From assembly GCA_047495785.1 (NCBI GenBank), contig JBLDXI010000017.1, forward strand, positions 1,302,001 through 1,366,000: DNA of 64,000 bases, in the 5' to 3' direction. The DNA is from Lepidodermella squamata. Lineage: Eukaryota > Gastrotricha. This document shows positions 43,201 to 56,171 of the stretch, in pieces; the first letter of the stretch is position 1, and each line of letters opens with the position of its first letter. The notes beneath the pieces are model-generated. The model worked only from the letters and a program-made list of their open reading frames with translations. It had not been told where the DNA came from and ran no database searches. Both the position numbers and the translations under genes were made by a program.

Positions 43201-46200
43201 AGTACTTCGCCGATCTTCAGATGCAGACTGAACACGAACTGTTGCAAAATGGCCTCGATCTTCAAATGGTTTACATCAAATGGGTTAGACATTAACAGGC
43301 CGTGTCGACGGCGTGGCGGTTACCGCCCCTGATACCTATGAATTACTCTCGGCCGAAAATACGGTGTTTTCGATGGATGATCAACTATGATCCTGACGAT
43401 TTTACAGTTTGCTGTCATTTCGGCGATTCTTGTTTTTTCCCTGCCCGTCGTGATTGTCATTTGTCTGAAGGACATCGGAAGGACATCGGAAGGACATCGG
43501 ATGAAGATCGACATGTTTATAAATTGAATATATAAGTTTATATATAAATTTCTAAAACAAATGCTGCGTTCTTCGCTTGGGTAGCTATACCTTTAAATTC
43601 TATAAATTCTAGAGTATTCTATGAACGGTAAGTTCCTTTTGTTGAATCTACTCAAGATCTTGGTGGGAAATTAAACTGGTAAGACTCACTTTGCTCATAT
43701 CATTAACAATTGTAACAGGCTATTATATGCTATAAACAGTGCTCGGACTGAGGCTAAAAGTATTCGAGTCATACATTTTACCGAATTTCGATCATTATTG
43801 TATTGTATCTTAAATCTATGAAAATGACGTTTACCAACCTGTTGAGCGGCTTGAAGAATGAGCGCATGAGCCGGCGTGACAGCGGCCGGTAATCGGCGCC
43901 AGTCTCGCATCAAAAACTGGAACGCAGCCTCGACGCATCGCTGAACAACTGACGGGGTAGCATAGGCAGGCGTGATCGCCCCAGCTGAGGATGTAGTACT
44001 CGAAGCCGCTGCTACAATCTCATCCACACTCTGCAACGACGACTGCGAGCCAGAAAGTGACAGGCAAGTATAGCCCTGGTACAGCGACGCCTTCCACTGC
44101 CACTCAGTCGGGCATGTGTTGATATCAATCCGCGTCAAATGTTCCCGCATTGACTGCCAATCAGGCAGCCGCCAGACAACATCGGCGAGCAACAGTGAAT
44201 TCGAGTCGCTGTCCGAATTTGAAAAATCTTTCAAAACCTGCCAGTGAGACAGCTGCCGGCAACAGTCGATCCACAAATCTTCCATCAACTGGCATTCGAC
44301 GACCTCATGCGAATTCATCGGGGTTTGCGCGTGTTTGTCCACCGCCTTCCGCATCGCCTGTTCGAACGTAATTCGACCCTGCTCGTACAGCCCGTACTGG
44401 TAATAAGCAACAGCATTAGCCGCCTCGGGGGTTGAGCTTTTCCCGCCACGTTGCCACAAAGCACATTTCAGGTCAATCTCCCCCAAATGGTCGTATAGCT
44501 CTGATAGGCAATTCACAGTCTCGTGGACTGAAATCGAAGCCAACGGTGACGGCCCGGTGGGAATTTGTTGAGTAGGATCGGCCGGATTGGTATCAGCCAG
44601 CGCTTGTTGTTGCTTCGCCTTTCGGCCAGTTGCCGACAGTAAAGCGGACAAACTTTCAACATTCGACTCGTGGAAAACGAGATAACGCTCAAGAGCTAGA
44701 CACGCTTCATACCACGCCCGATGCGATTTTCCGACATATTTCACGCAGAACGGTCTCAAAGCCATTGGCGGCGGTCCGGCGAGGAGACATGCCTCGAAAA
44801 TAACTTTCAACGCACTTGTTGGTAGATCGCGCTGAATTAAATGCGCCCCAGAGCATAGGAATGGCACCATTTCCGACGTCAAACCAGTTTGCTGCTTCCG
44901 GCTCAAGATCCGCCAAACTTTCGTGAATAAATCCAGCCAAACACTCGATGCGAATTGCGTATCAGCGTGGACTAGATGGTTGAGTGAGGTCAAGAATTTC
45001 CCGACATTGATCTGTTGCGATGGAGACTCGCTTTTCAATGACATGATTTGCTGTGCGGTGAAGTATGCCCCTAATGTCGAATGGGCTTTAGACAACACCG
45101 TCTCTGCTTGAGCCATTTCTAGCAATAAGCTGGATGATGATGTTGTTGAAGTCGTAGAGTCGCGTTGAGGTGGCAAGTCGACTTCCATAGCACAGCTTGG
45201 TTCGGTTTTAACCGCCAATGATGGAATTGGCGGGGGAACTGCGGCCGATAGGCTCTGAGTAGCTGGCGGCGCACTTGTACTGGCAACAGTTGTTGGACAT
45301 GGCATCAAAATATTGCTGGTTGATGGAGCCGCTGTGGTAATTTGAGGTGGAGCGGGTGGTGGAGGCGGTGGAAGTAACGACGGAACAGTCGGCCCAGTCA
45401 AATTTGTGACGACAAGAGAGTTTTTGTCAGCCACTGTAAAAGAAATTATCACAAATTTCATAGCTTCGTATTTTCAAATTAAATCGAAATTTCGAAAAAA
45501 TATTAAAAAAGAATATTTCTGATTTTAAAATTTCAAAACTTCGAATTGTTCGCACTCATCGCGTTTCTTAAATTTATTATTTTTTATTATTTATCATTTT
45601 CATTTCATTTTATTATTATTATCTTTATTATTATCTTTATTTATATTATCCACTTAAAACCACAGCGCAACACAAAACACCAATTTGCAGCAGGATAAAA
45701 TTGCAACACATAACTTATTTCTGTAACTTGTAAGTTCGATATAACAAGAAGATAGAGGATAGGGGCAGTTTTTTACGCTCAATCCGAATATGAAAACCGA
45801 AAGGGACGATTTCCAATTTTTACCCGGGTAGTACCCGGTTTTTACCCGGTTTACCCGGTACCAACGTCCCTGACATTCAAACAATTACCACGGTCGTATT
45901 CCGCGCCCGCGATAACATCTATTGGTATGCCTGAATTTTACTTGTTTCACTAATGCCAAAAACAAGGTCGTGTGTTGCAAAAATGTGTGCTGCAAAATAT
46001 TAAATTCTGTGTTGCACTTCGGTTATTTCTGTTACGCTGTGGTGGTGAGCCTATATTATCTTTATTTTATTAAATTGTTGATGATTATACATATAATTTC
46101 AAAATTTAAATTTAAATTTCGACATTTTCGGGAAATGAAAGGTAATGTAAATTTACCAGCTAAGACAAGCTCCACGCACTGTTTGACCCAGAAATGCTGG

Positions 46201-49200
46201 CCAATATTTTCCCAATTTTGACTCGACGTGATGTAGAGCATGCGTTCAACCAGCGATCTCGGAACATTCGTATCCAGCGATTCGAAAAACTTGGCCCTAA
46301 CCTCCGGATTCCGCGATTTCAGCCCACACAGGAAGGCCGGCTCAAGTTTCGCCGCAACCTCAACACCGCGATACAGATCGTCGCGATACACTTGAATAAT
46401 CACGCTGTAAAACGTCGAGCAAACTTCTTCGTCGTTCGAAAATCGCCGCTCGACATTGTTCATCAGCTTGATCAATAATGCAGTCCTTTCGCGAGGCGAT
46501 GGAACAGCACTAGCGGCAACGGCGGCTAGGGCCGATGAAGCAGATGTTCCGCTGGATGAAGCTGCCGTCGCCCGAACATTCATCCACTCCTCCACGATTT
46601 TTATTATCATTTTCATGACTTTTGGATCGGAGGTTTTTTCGATCAAGACACCGAGAATACTCGCGACGAATTCTTTTTGCGTATCCGCCGACATAGCTGA
46701 GGTCCGGCCCTTGAGTAGCTCGAGGCCAATCAAAATCAAATCAGCAGTTCCCTGGCTTGGCGAGTCAGACTGAGTGTGATCTTTCGTCAATCTCAGCAAA
46801 ACATGAACAAGACCGGGTAAAATTTTGTCGATGTAAGTCGGCGAGTGCATTCGAGCTGTTCGAACCAGGAGCAAAGTAGGGGTCAGTTGCAACAGGGTTA
46901 AAGGCTGAGCTTTCTCCAGCTTAATCAACCCATCATGAATCACCTTGGCACACGCTGCGTAAAGATGTTCCAACTCATCCCTCGGCGAATACTGCGACTG
47001 CATATTACCCGAACCGCCTGTGATGTTGACCATAGGTGGCGGTAGGTCGTAGGGTGGCCAGAATGACATGACCCGGGCTAGAACCAGGTGAACCAGCTTG
47101 ACAATGCGCAGATTTGTGCATCGAACGCAAACAGCTAGACCCATTTGAATTTGCTTCAAGCAATTCAAAACTTGTTCTCGGTTGTTCATGATTGAAATTA
47201 GGAACGCTAAAGCTTCGAGGGACGCGCAGACTGTGCTCAGGGTGTTCGCCTGGGACGATTGCTGTTGCTGTTGTGCTGGGATAGCCTGACCGGCGGCGTT
47301 TTGTTGCTGTTGTTGAGCTGAGGAAGCGCTTTCGCTCTGCAGTAAAATTCGATCCATCCATTGCAGTTGAATTTCGGGTTGAGGCCACATCTCCGGGCCT
47401 AGGACGGATTTCAATAGGCAAAGAGCTCGTTTACCCGACGCATCGAGCTGGGTAACAGCGCTATTAGCTGCCGTATTTGGAGACGTAGCTTGGTTAGCCG
47501 ACGATGAGGAAGACGTGTCAACGATTGAAGCGACTCTAATCAGAGAATTGACGATTGTATCGCATTGCGAGCGTTCCATGGGTCGTTTCGTGACAGAGGA
47601 AGATGCGCCTTAAAATACCAAAAATTATCGTATAAAAATCATGATTATTTTACAATTGTTTCATACCTGAAATGTGGCGACGTCGAAGTTCGGTTGGAAT
47701 CGATGAATCGCCGACTGAGGAGGTTGCGCCTTGGTTCAACTGGGCCGATGCAGTCGGGGTAGTTGCCCCTGCCTCAGATCCGGTAGCTTGCGGCCCTCCG
47801 ACCGTCACCATCGGTTGCGTATTCATCTCCTCCGTCAATCTCGTCTGCTCCCAGCGAATAATCACCTCGCACAAATCGATGATCAATTTCTTGTTATCAG
47901 CTGTTAGCGAGGACGATTGGTTCAAAATCCGATTCATGCCCTGGCAACACAGCTCCAAAATCTGGAATCGGACTGGGTAGTAAAGCTTCTGATGGCGGAT
48001 AACTAGGGCCAGAACATGGGCACATGCGATCGGCTGTTGCCCGTCATCGAGCAGAATTCGCTTCGTCAAATGACCGAGAAGTGTTGTAGCGTCATCACTA
48101 GCGATTCGAGCCGGCAAAGCCGGCATTAAAGTGTGAAGAGCCGAATGAACAATCGCCTTCACGTTCGCGTCAGATGTATGCGCTTTAAGCAGGCTGTTCA
48201 AAACCTGCGCGGGGAAACATAAAAATAATTAAAAAAATGCCAAAAATTAAGGAGGAATTTTCAATGATTAAAATCAATCAGTGCAAGGATGGTTTAATCA
48301 CAAATGCGAGGCAGGCCGGTTAGGGCCGTCTCTGCGAAGTCAGAATATAGCAATGATGCATGATAAAATCATGTATCCATCATTTTGATCTGAAAATTCA
48401 AGAAAAAACCGAATAAAAACCGACCTGAAGAACAATTTTCTTGTGAATAGCGAATTTCGCGATGATATGCGCCAGAAGAAGATGGCCGTAGTATTTCACC
48501 GATGGGTCGATGCAGTTTCGAGGCAGCAAACTGGGCCATGCGAAAGTCATCAAACGCCTCAGTTTGGTGCCTTGTTTCTTCGATACCGAATCGTGAATGT
48601 GACAAGGAGCACAATCGACCAGTAAACACGCCAATTGGAGCAAAGCAACCATCATTGCATCGGACAAATTTTTCAACGCATCAGGATCAATAATCTGAAA
48701 TTTTTAATTAAAAAATCGAAAAGAATTAATCGCAAAAACTACGTTATTGAGGAAGACGCTGATGATGTTGTCATCACTATCAATATCTGGCTGCGGCTTG
48801 CTGCCAATAATCGCATCAGTATTTCCGGCTTCGAAGGCATTCGCAACCGCCGGAATTATGATATTGATCACAATTCGCGATTTGAATTCTTGGCTCAGAT
48901 CATCCGAGGTGAATAGACTTGCGAATCGGAAGAACGCGCAACGCACCCAGGAAACTGGGTACGATTTGACGACAACTTCATCCACAAATTTGCGCACGTT
49001 TTGAAATTGATAGACCAGCCGAGTGTCGAAAGCTGATAGCAACTGGAAAATCAAATCGACCGATGCTTGGTGATTCGCCTCGTTTGTCACGTCCATAGAA
49101 GATGCGCGATGCACGAGTAATTTCGCGACGAAATACGGAATTCGCCAGTACGCATAGTCGTTGTTTTGATTCGAAAAAATATTCGTGAATCGCGCGACAA

Positions 49201-52200
49201 ATTCCGGATCAGTCCACATATGCAGCAACGCCTCGGCTAGCCGGTTATCAGTCGCCATGTCAGAGGGTGAAAATTTGCGTAAAACGCAAAAGCACCGCAA
49301 CGAAACGCAAGTTTGAGCGGCTGATCGTTGAAAATTCAGCATTTGGTACAGCGTTTCGCGGTGATTTGCCAGCAATTCGTTGCGCAAGTCAACGCCTTTT
49401 TGCTCGTTTTTCAACATGTGGATAAACATTTCCATCGTATGAACGTCATTCACGTAGCGGTCGGATAAAATCAATTTAATAGCCGCGTTTGGGTTGCATT
49501 TCAAACATGATAGTAACGGCTCAGCAAAAGGACTGCCATTTTGCATTAACATAGCAGTTTCTTTCACTACAACCGCATTCAACAGCCTGGCTAGTAATGA
49601 CTGGGTCAAGCTTTCAGTTGGGAAGTATTGAAATGTCTCTATCAGCGCGATCGAAAGACGGACTTCACTCGAAAACAGGTGACCAGCGATTGACTGAACG
49701 CTTTTAGTCGAATTAACCGACCGCTCGAGCCAAGTTTCAAGGTGGGTCGGCAGCAGTTCATCCAACGCTTGCTCACTGACAAGATTTGGGAATAACTGAA
49801 TCAAAAACTGGCATCGGCGAATTACGTCAACTGTTAAGGAGGCGCAATCTGACAATTGCCCGGTTATGAACGGCTTCACGACTTGGTCAAAAATCGTGCT
49901 GAGCGACAAAATTTGGCGATTTTTCTGGTCTTGATTGAGTAGTAACTTCGCGGCTTCAAAAGCTGTTGAGGTCAACTCGTTAACCGGTGAAACGAGCGGG
50001 GCAGGCGGCAAACCAGCGACTTGACTGCTCGGTAAAATATCGAGCAGACACTTGCAAATCGCAGCGAAAATCCGCTCAAGTAACGCCGTATTGCTGATGT
50101 AGTGGCAAGTCGTCAGAAATTGAAGGGCAGTGCATTTCAGCCCAGATAGTGAAGTCACGTTTTTATAACAAGTTTGTTGGCTCAAAACGTCCCGTTCGTT
50201 CTCTTCACACAGCGTGATCAGCGGGGTTAAAAAAGCCTGGCAAGTTTCGTCGTTAGAAAAGAAATATTGATGAGGATTTCGCATGTTCTTCGCGAGGAAT
50301 AGGCAGCCATTCAATAAACCGACTTGGCTAGCGTAAGGCAGCAGTTTTAACGGACGATCTCGAGCCTGGGCCGTCGCCTCCTTAATCGGCTGATCGAATT
50401 TTTCAAGCAACTCGCCAACATTTTTGAAGTTGGATTTCAGAACGATTTTGTCTAAAACTTGGCCCGTTGTAGTTCTGACGTGTTCACAACTCGAGAAAAG
50501 CGCTGGAATCAACCGAGCAGCGATTATTTTATCCAGAATATCGGTTATTGGATTGGTCAAAAGTTCGAATAGTTTGTTAACGCCGTCAAATGCAAGATCG
50601 TTGCAGCAAAACGAAACCTCTTGATCGATATCGGACAACATGTATAGCAACGCCTCGGAAAAGGAATGCGCATTTCTGGTCAAAAATGCTGAGCTGTTCT
50701 GAGAATTTGCGCACAAATGAAGGAGTAAATTCAACGCCCGGCAACCGCCCGCCTTCGCATACCACGGCCTCGAAAAACACATTCGCACAACCTGATCGGT
50801 GAAATACTGCAGCGAAACAAGTTGCCAGAAGAAAACCTCGTCGCCCAGCAGCAAAATTAAGGTGGAATAAATGCGTTCAATCACGTCGAGAGTTAAATTC
50901 ACAACATCTTTGCGCTCGTTTGCGAGTAGGGATAGAATTGCATCGAACAAAATCCAACCATCCAACTGGTTATTTTGGCTGAGGGTGGGGAAAATTCCGC
51001 TTTCTTGAGCCAACATGATCAGGCAAAATCGATCAACGACAAAAGCGGTTAGTTCGGTAGCGGATTTATTGAGATCTGGTATCAGCATTGCGAAGAAATG
51101 GGCTTCAATCAATTGACGCAAGGCAGCTCTACCCGAAGATTCAGGCAGCAGCGATTTCCCTAAATCGCTCAGAGAAAAATCTTGTTTCGGCTTCGAATTT
51201 TGCATAACGTTACGGATTTCGTTGATATTCGCTATACCCCCGCCGGTATTCAGCAGAGTCAAAATCACCGAATTAACGACTTCAAAGGCCTGTTTGCCTA
51301 AAAAGGTGGTTTTCGTGTCTTTGACTGGACCTGCCGTGCCAACGTTATCAGACAATACCGAGCTGACTTGAGACAGGGATGAACCAGCTTGTTGCTCTAA
51401 CAACGCGACTTGCTGTAGGGTTTTCAACGCAACGCTAACTGCCTCGTCTAATTTCAATTCAACAACACCCCTTTGCGGAAATTCAAGCTTCAACGTGACA
51501 GTTGAAGATGTATTGGATGAAGCGCTGAGGAGGAAGTTTTCCGAAATTCGATCACGACCAGTTCCGCCGAGTTTACCGAAAATTCTCAAAGCGGTTTGAG
51601 CAACATCAGGTGGGCCATTCAAACAACAACACAGGGCCGACATCAAATCTCGATGTACCGGCTGGATGTAGTTGTAAAAATAATCCGGTTGAACGTTATC
51701 AACGCACAATTCCAGAGTTCTCAAACCCTGTTGGACCAAAGATGGTGAGCCACTTAGTGCGGAAACTAGAGGCCCCATCAATAGGTGGAGGAATGGCAAT
51801 AAGGTGGACAGACGAACCGGTACAGTGAGGCATAGCTCGACGAATAAATCATGAATTTCCGAACGATGGCAGTCGTAATTAAGCCGGCTAAGCGTTTTTA
51901 ACAGACTTGGCAATAACTGGTAGAATTCTTTATAAAGCCGTTCCGTCGTCCCGCCGCCGATTGCTCGGAACAGGCAACGCAGTAACATCAGATAGTTGCT
52001 GGGATGAGCGGCAGATTTCGACAGTTGAACGCATCGGCTGACTAGAGAAACGAGATGAGGCTCGAGGACCGCCTCATTTATCACCGGGTACAGCGAAATC
52101 GAGCCGAAAATGGACCGGAAAAGCTTGAGATAAATCGGCGGCCGAATCGGGTCGGTCGAGCCTAAAACCGGGAGTCTTGCCAGCAAATACTGCAGTAAAA

Positions 52201-54723
52201 TTGTCGCGAAAGTCGACGATTGCAGCTGATTTGCCAAAAACGAATTGATAATGACTTGGAGCAATGGGTTTCCGATAAATCGCTCGATTAACGTGTCAAT
52301 ACATTGGACAAAGATTTGGCGGAAAGTTTCAGGATTCATGTGCAGATTGAAAATCCCGGCGAAATGCTCTAAAACCTCCTTTTCCTCTTTATTCTTCAAC
52401 TGAGGGGAAATCGCATTTGGCGACATTTTCGTGTAAGTCATCGCCCCGGGTCGGCCGGACGAGCTGATCAAGTAGATATCAAGTACTGCAGTTGCGTGTT
52501 TCGCCAACTGGACGTATACTTGAATTTCCCGAGGCTGGCATAGCTTCTCCATAGTAATAGTCGAATCTCGATTAGCGGGTATGGTTTGCTGCAGGCCCAA
52601 AGTCACCTGTTTAGTCGCAGCTACAAGAGTCTTAACCAAATGACGGCATTCAACCAGAGGACAAGCGACACTTTGGGCGGAAGAACCGGGTTGAACCGGC
52701 TGGTAAGACCCTGATCCGCAAAAACCAGCCTGGCTTCGTCGAGATGGGCTCAATAACTGATGTTGCTGAGGTTGGCCAGTCGCTGATTGATCTGAAGCCG
52801 GTAGATTCGATTGCTGCTCCTGTTTGCCAGATTCAGTAACGGCTGATACAAAAGCTTGGGGCGACAGCATTTCCTCGATCAGTGGCTGACTCTGAACTTG
52901 TTTCGCCAGATCCGTAGCCGGTGGTTGTTGCTGAGTCGATGTGCATTTAGCCAGTAACATTGGAATGTGATATTTCGCCAAGGTTTTGAACTTCAAACAG
53001 TACATTTCGAGAATTCGGAGGAGTAAATCACGACCATTATTGTTTTGCGGATCTTCCTCGGTTCGTTTTCGAATGCAATCAACCAAATTCATCATCAATC
53101 GACAACAGATTTGCTGAATACCCCACTGAAACGTTTCGGCATGGACGTGCCTCGCGTAGAAATTGACAGCCAATGCCAAGGTTTCAAAGGGTAGGTGATT
53201 TCTGATTCGATGGACTAAATCAGCCAAGGTAGTGTAAGCCAAGGGCTGAAGAGAGTCTTGAACGCTGTAACCATTAGACAGGAGCAACTTTTCATCGAAT
53301 AGCTTCTCCACATGAGGGATGAACCTTGTCATCAATTCCGAGTTCAAAATGTGACGAACAGCAATTAGCAGCTCGCGTCGCAAATGATAAGCTTCAGGTG
53401 GACAAGATGCAAGTAACTGAAGCAGACCAGTAGCCAACGACTGTCCCTCTTTATCAATCTATGAAAACAATTCAATTGAGAATCGGTATGAAAACTAAAA
53501 AAGAAAGGCTTACCATCACAACGAGATCTTTGTAAACCTTAGCGGCCACAAAAGCAATGAATGAAGCAACTTTGATTTGAACAGTGATGAAATCGACGTA
53601 AATCTCTTTAAAAGTTTCCCTCGCTCCGATTCCATCTCCACCCGAGACAGAGGGGGTAGCGGGGTTGGCTGAGCCTTGAGGAGAAGGAGCAGCTAATGCT
53701 TTGGCTGACGTTGACGGCATTGGAGGCTGCAGCATTAAGCAGCTAATTGTCGTCACTGTAAATTCGCCTATTTCCGTTTGAAACAGCTTTCCGTACAATT
53801 GGTACCAAAGGACAACCATAAGTGGAACTTCAGCCAACACTTTTAGCGACATGGTCGATCGGGGCAGCAAGACATAGTTTAAAGCGGGCTGACTCTTGTC
53901 CTCTGGTCGAGTGTCAGTAATTGTCAATTGGGTGAAGGTATTCTGAAGCAGCTGTTCGACATTGATTCTCTGACACATTTGGTCGATACTAGCCATCTTA
54001 CGCAGGTCCTTAACAATCAAAGGCGATTGCTGCTCAAAGATTTTGGGCATGTAAGATTGCAAGTGAGAATATAGCTGTTTGACAGAAATAAGAAAGCTGT
54101 GAATTCCGGCATTAATTGACGGCCGATAATAGCGATGCAGATCCATAATGATTTTCATGCAAACCAAAGCATTTTCCTCGTTTTCGATCTCGAATAAGCG
54201 AAACATTTGAGTGAGGAGAGTTGAAACATAATGCTCTTTTATTATCTCATTGGTAGGAAGCCTGAGAATGATTTCAAGAATTTGCTTTCTCAGTTGCTGG
54301 AAAGAAAATATCATTAGGGACATCTCCATACTAACGATGAAAGTACTCACATGAAGTGGATGCTCGGAGATGAAATGCGGTTCTGTATCTCGAAGAACTC
54401 GCATAAAAACTGTCAGCATGTCATTGATGAAATCATTCAGTTTGGGATGGCAAGCGATGGTAGTCTGCAAATGTTCGGCGATTTCCTGGGCTGCTTTTAG
54501 CCTCTTCTCCAAATCTGAAATGTAGACAGGATGAATTTGATTTAAGTCAGGATTAAACATGCCATATAAAAAACATACTTCCGAGAGCAAGGGGCTCGCC
54601 AATGAGTTGAACATAACTGACGAGAGTCGATAAATGACCGGGAGCCTGCGATTGAGCCGATGGAGTAAATGGAGAAATAAGAGGGCTCGGGCTCGGATTA
54701 CTTCCAGACGGAGTACTAGTCAT
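37260..54723 (-). CDS. TRRAP: TRRAP/Tra1, PIKK-family co-activator scaffold
   Basis: Eleven minus-strand exons: 54579-54723, 54351-54514, 53514-54296, 48743-53458, 48425-48694, 47667-48204, 46157-47608, 43839-45433, 38117-40507, 37915-38056, 37260-37861. All joins keep phase and give about 4265 aa. Most is helical HEAT/TPR-like sequence (exon 4 alone encodes 1572 codons), then a FAT region (exons 8-9). A kinase-like domain has HIVKILPHSDVIFRFGQLLRR and RRVHILAANGKIFSYMLV but no HRD or DFG, as in TRRAP. NRPIPFRMTP and ISGPFTATATCLAR follow, and the FATC end is DNLCRVDPTTLPWI. TRRAP recruits SAGA and NuA4/TIP60 acetyltransferases to activators in the nucleus. Gln- and Ser-rich inserts are local additions. 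The ATG at 54723 is preceded by ttttcaatag. Seven of ten introns are 48-64 nt. Confidence 0.93.
40645..40992 (+). pseudogene. Retroelement gag-like fragment
   Basis: The frame has SFISWFTGVVKTYKAAGG, then DDEIACLFIRALCDERYRDF, a helical pattern like the gag region of LTR retroelements. Just downstream, in a shifted frame, is CALCQRQGAHK, resembling half of a zinc knuckle. There is no natural ATG (the frame opens on ATC/ATT-type codons), no pol region and no LTRs visible. A broken fragment is the best reading; it could also be a chance frame. Confidence 0.4.
41469..41819 (+). CDS. Small possible secreted Cys-containing protein nested in TRRAP intron
   Basis: An ATG-started frame of 116 aa on the strand opposite TRRAP. 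The first ~23 residues (FTLISALSNAFLVGNA) could act as a signal peptide. A Cys cluster follows with spacing C-x3-C-x3-C-x3-C-x6-C (LCADLCKNTCSEYC). I do not recognise a family. The frame may be cut short by a splice site at 41785 (ctcag|gtgg). It is unproven; it may be a chance frame. Confidence 0.3.
   Translation: MALRFRQFTLISALSNAFLVGNASIIRLIYDTADDEIRASHEMSQAWLSIFPYDDQQLCADLCKNTCSEYCDNGLEFCPILSYLRVLINVRLSISGLNGFFSKTAQVEPIWASLLT
42536..42952 (+). other. Unclassified open frame in TRRAP intron
   Basis: Open for 138 codons, with in-frame ATG at 42587 (MKNLWDSWYTVF) and a fairly even, globular-looking composition ending KVTFEDSM. No domain recognised. It lies 140 bases upstream of the LINE remnant, so it may be part of the same degraded retroelement. 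Confidence 0.25.
43096..43290 (+). pseudogene. LINE (non-LTR) reverse transcriptase remnant
   Basis: The frame at 43096 gives VPQGSVLGPLLFAIC, the diagnostic RT block of non-LTR elements. A stop follows, then in a shifted frame ILFADTEVL, a decayed version of the FADD catalytic box, and then LQNGLDLQMVYIKW, which matches the helix after that box. Stops and frameshifts show it is dead. It lies in sense on the plus strand, antisense to TRRAP. Confidence 0.75.
43468..43500. repeat. Tandem repeat, aaggacatcgg x3
   Basis: Three perfect 11-base units in a row inside the TRRAP intron. Confidence 0.8.
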
Positions 54724-55700
54724 GATTAAATAGACATTTCCTATTGAAAAGTACAAGTAAATATTGAAAAATACAGAACGAAAGCCAAGATATAAGCAAT
54801 TTTTTGTAATGATATGAATTAATTAGAGCAGGAAAGCGATTGGAACCATGAAAGAGTGAAATGCTACATCGACGCTGCTGGTTGCTGGTTGCAGGCAACA
54901 AGTAAAACAACTGCGATGTACAGAAAACATGACTGAAAAACGAAATCTGTGATGCAAGCTGTAAAATACGATGGCGTTTAGCGTTTAGCTGAATATCCAA
55001 CTACTGATGCCTGATGCTCATTTTCGCAAAATACTTGGTACTTGGTGATCGAACAGAGTCATCCTACTGCGTTAAGTCGGAAATATTCGCAAAAATATTT
55101 GAAATCTTCAATCGACCTTATTTTTATTATTTGTCAAAATACTTTTAATACTTTGTTTTTCAGTAGCAAAATGATTTATTTGACTATTTTAAATTGTTTA
55201 ATTAAGGCTTTAAAATCTTATTTGCCGCAGGAAATTTGACGAATTCGATTCTAAGCTGATGCAGGTTCCAGGTCAAAGTACCTAACGGAACCTAGCAACT
55301 GTATTGAAGTTAGCAGAAGGATTCCAGCAGAATACACTTCCACTTATCCGATTGACTTTATTTTTTGTTATTTTCAAATTCAGCTTGTTTCGCGGCGAAT
55401 CCAACGATACCAAACTTATTGAGGTATTAGCGTATCCCCAAACTAGGGCAGTACGGGCAGCACCCGGTTCCTTAATTCCGGCCGAAAGCTCGAAATTATG
55501 GATCCATCACCACTTCACCTGATAACCAGAAACAAGTAAACGTAAATTGATTGATGAATTAAAAATTAAAATTGGAAATGCAATTGACCGTTAACAAGTG
55601 AAAAATAGGGTCTGGCGAAGTTTTCATGTATTTGAAAAGTGAATTCGTGCCTTTTCTTCCTGTGCGTGATTTTCCCTCGAAACTAGTCTCCCTTAATATA
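54724..55700. other. Upstream region of TRRAP
   Basis: No supported gene. It should contain the TRRAP promoter and leader. Nothing resembling a TATA box is well placed, as expected for a housekeeping gene. Confidence 0.35.
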
Positions 55701-55879
55701 CAGGGTGGGCAAAAAATTCCGCAGAAGGCGAATTCGATGCGCATCATTTTAATGAGCAATTTCAAGAATTGAGGAGTTCCATTGGCGAAAGAATGCTGGA
55801 AATTCTTCAACTTCTTATAACTCCTCATTAAATTGATGCGCATCGAATTCGCTATCTGCGGAATTTTTCGCACACCCTG
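55701..55879. mobile_element. Fold-back MITE, Tc1/mariner-like, copy 2
   Basis: Same family as 10874-11053: starts CAGGGTGGGCAAAAAATTCC and ends gcacaccctg, with TA on both sides (55699-55700 and 55880-55881). The arms pair over nearly the whole 179 bp, with more mismatches than copy 1 (aaggcgaattc against gaattcgctat). Confidence 0.85.
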
Positions 55880-56065
55880 TATACATAGTTGATGCGAATA
55901 ACAAAGAAGAATTTTTTGTCTCAATTTCCGGGTCAAATAATGTCCTACTTATTGCTTCATGCTGACTTATTGGACGATCTTTGATGTATTTTTTAAACGA
56001 GAGAGCAAAAGAACAAAACAGCAGCTGATACAACACTTGGTGGGTGGAATGCGCTAAGGGCAGCC

Positions 56066-56071
56066 TATAAA
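56066..56071 (+). promoter_or_regulatory. TATA box of PAN-domain gene
   Basis: TATAAA about 105 bases before the ATG at 56172, in sense orientation. Position supports a core promoter with a ~75 base leader. Confidence 0.45.
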
Positions 56072-56171
56072 GCTGGAGGCATTTACTGAAAGAAGGCGCC
56101 TGTTTCACCCAAAGCGAAGTCGTTGTTTAATCTCTCATCAACTTCTCGTTCTTACGTTTCTCTTTCTCGTC

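Larger units (their letters stand above)
40508..43838. other. 3.3 kb intron of TRRAP carrying foreign sequence
   Basis: This intron is many times the size of most introns in the window. On the plus strand it holds a gag-like frame (40645-40992), a small Cys-containing frame (41469-41819), an unclassified frame (42536-42952), a LINE reverse-transcriptase remnant (43096-43290) and an 11-base tandem repeat (43468-43500). It looks like a landing site for retroelements. Confidence 0.7.

Noticed and set aside
48330-48376. Imperfect palindrome around gatgcatgataaaatcatg in a TRRAP intron
   Set aside because: Short, AT-rich and imperfect; likely chance in intronic sequence.
38265-52000. Many plus-strand frames of 60-115 codons opposite TRRAP
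   Set aside because: All are antisense shadows of long TRRAP exons without independent splice sites or domains.
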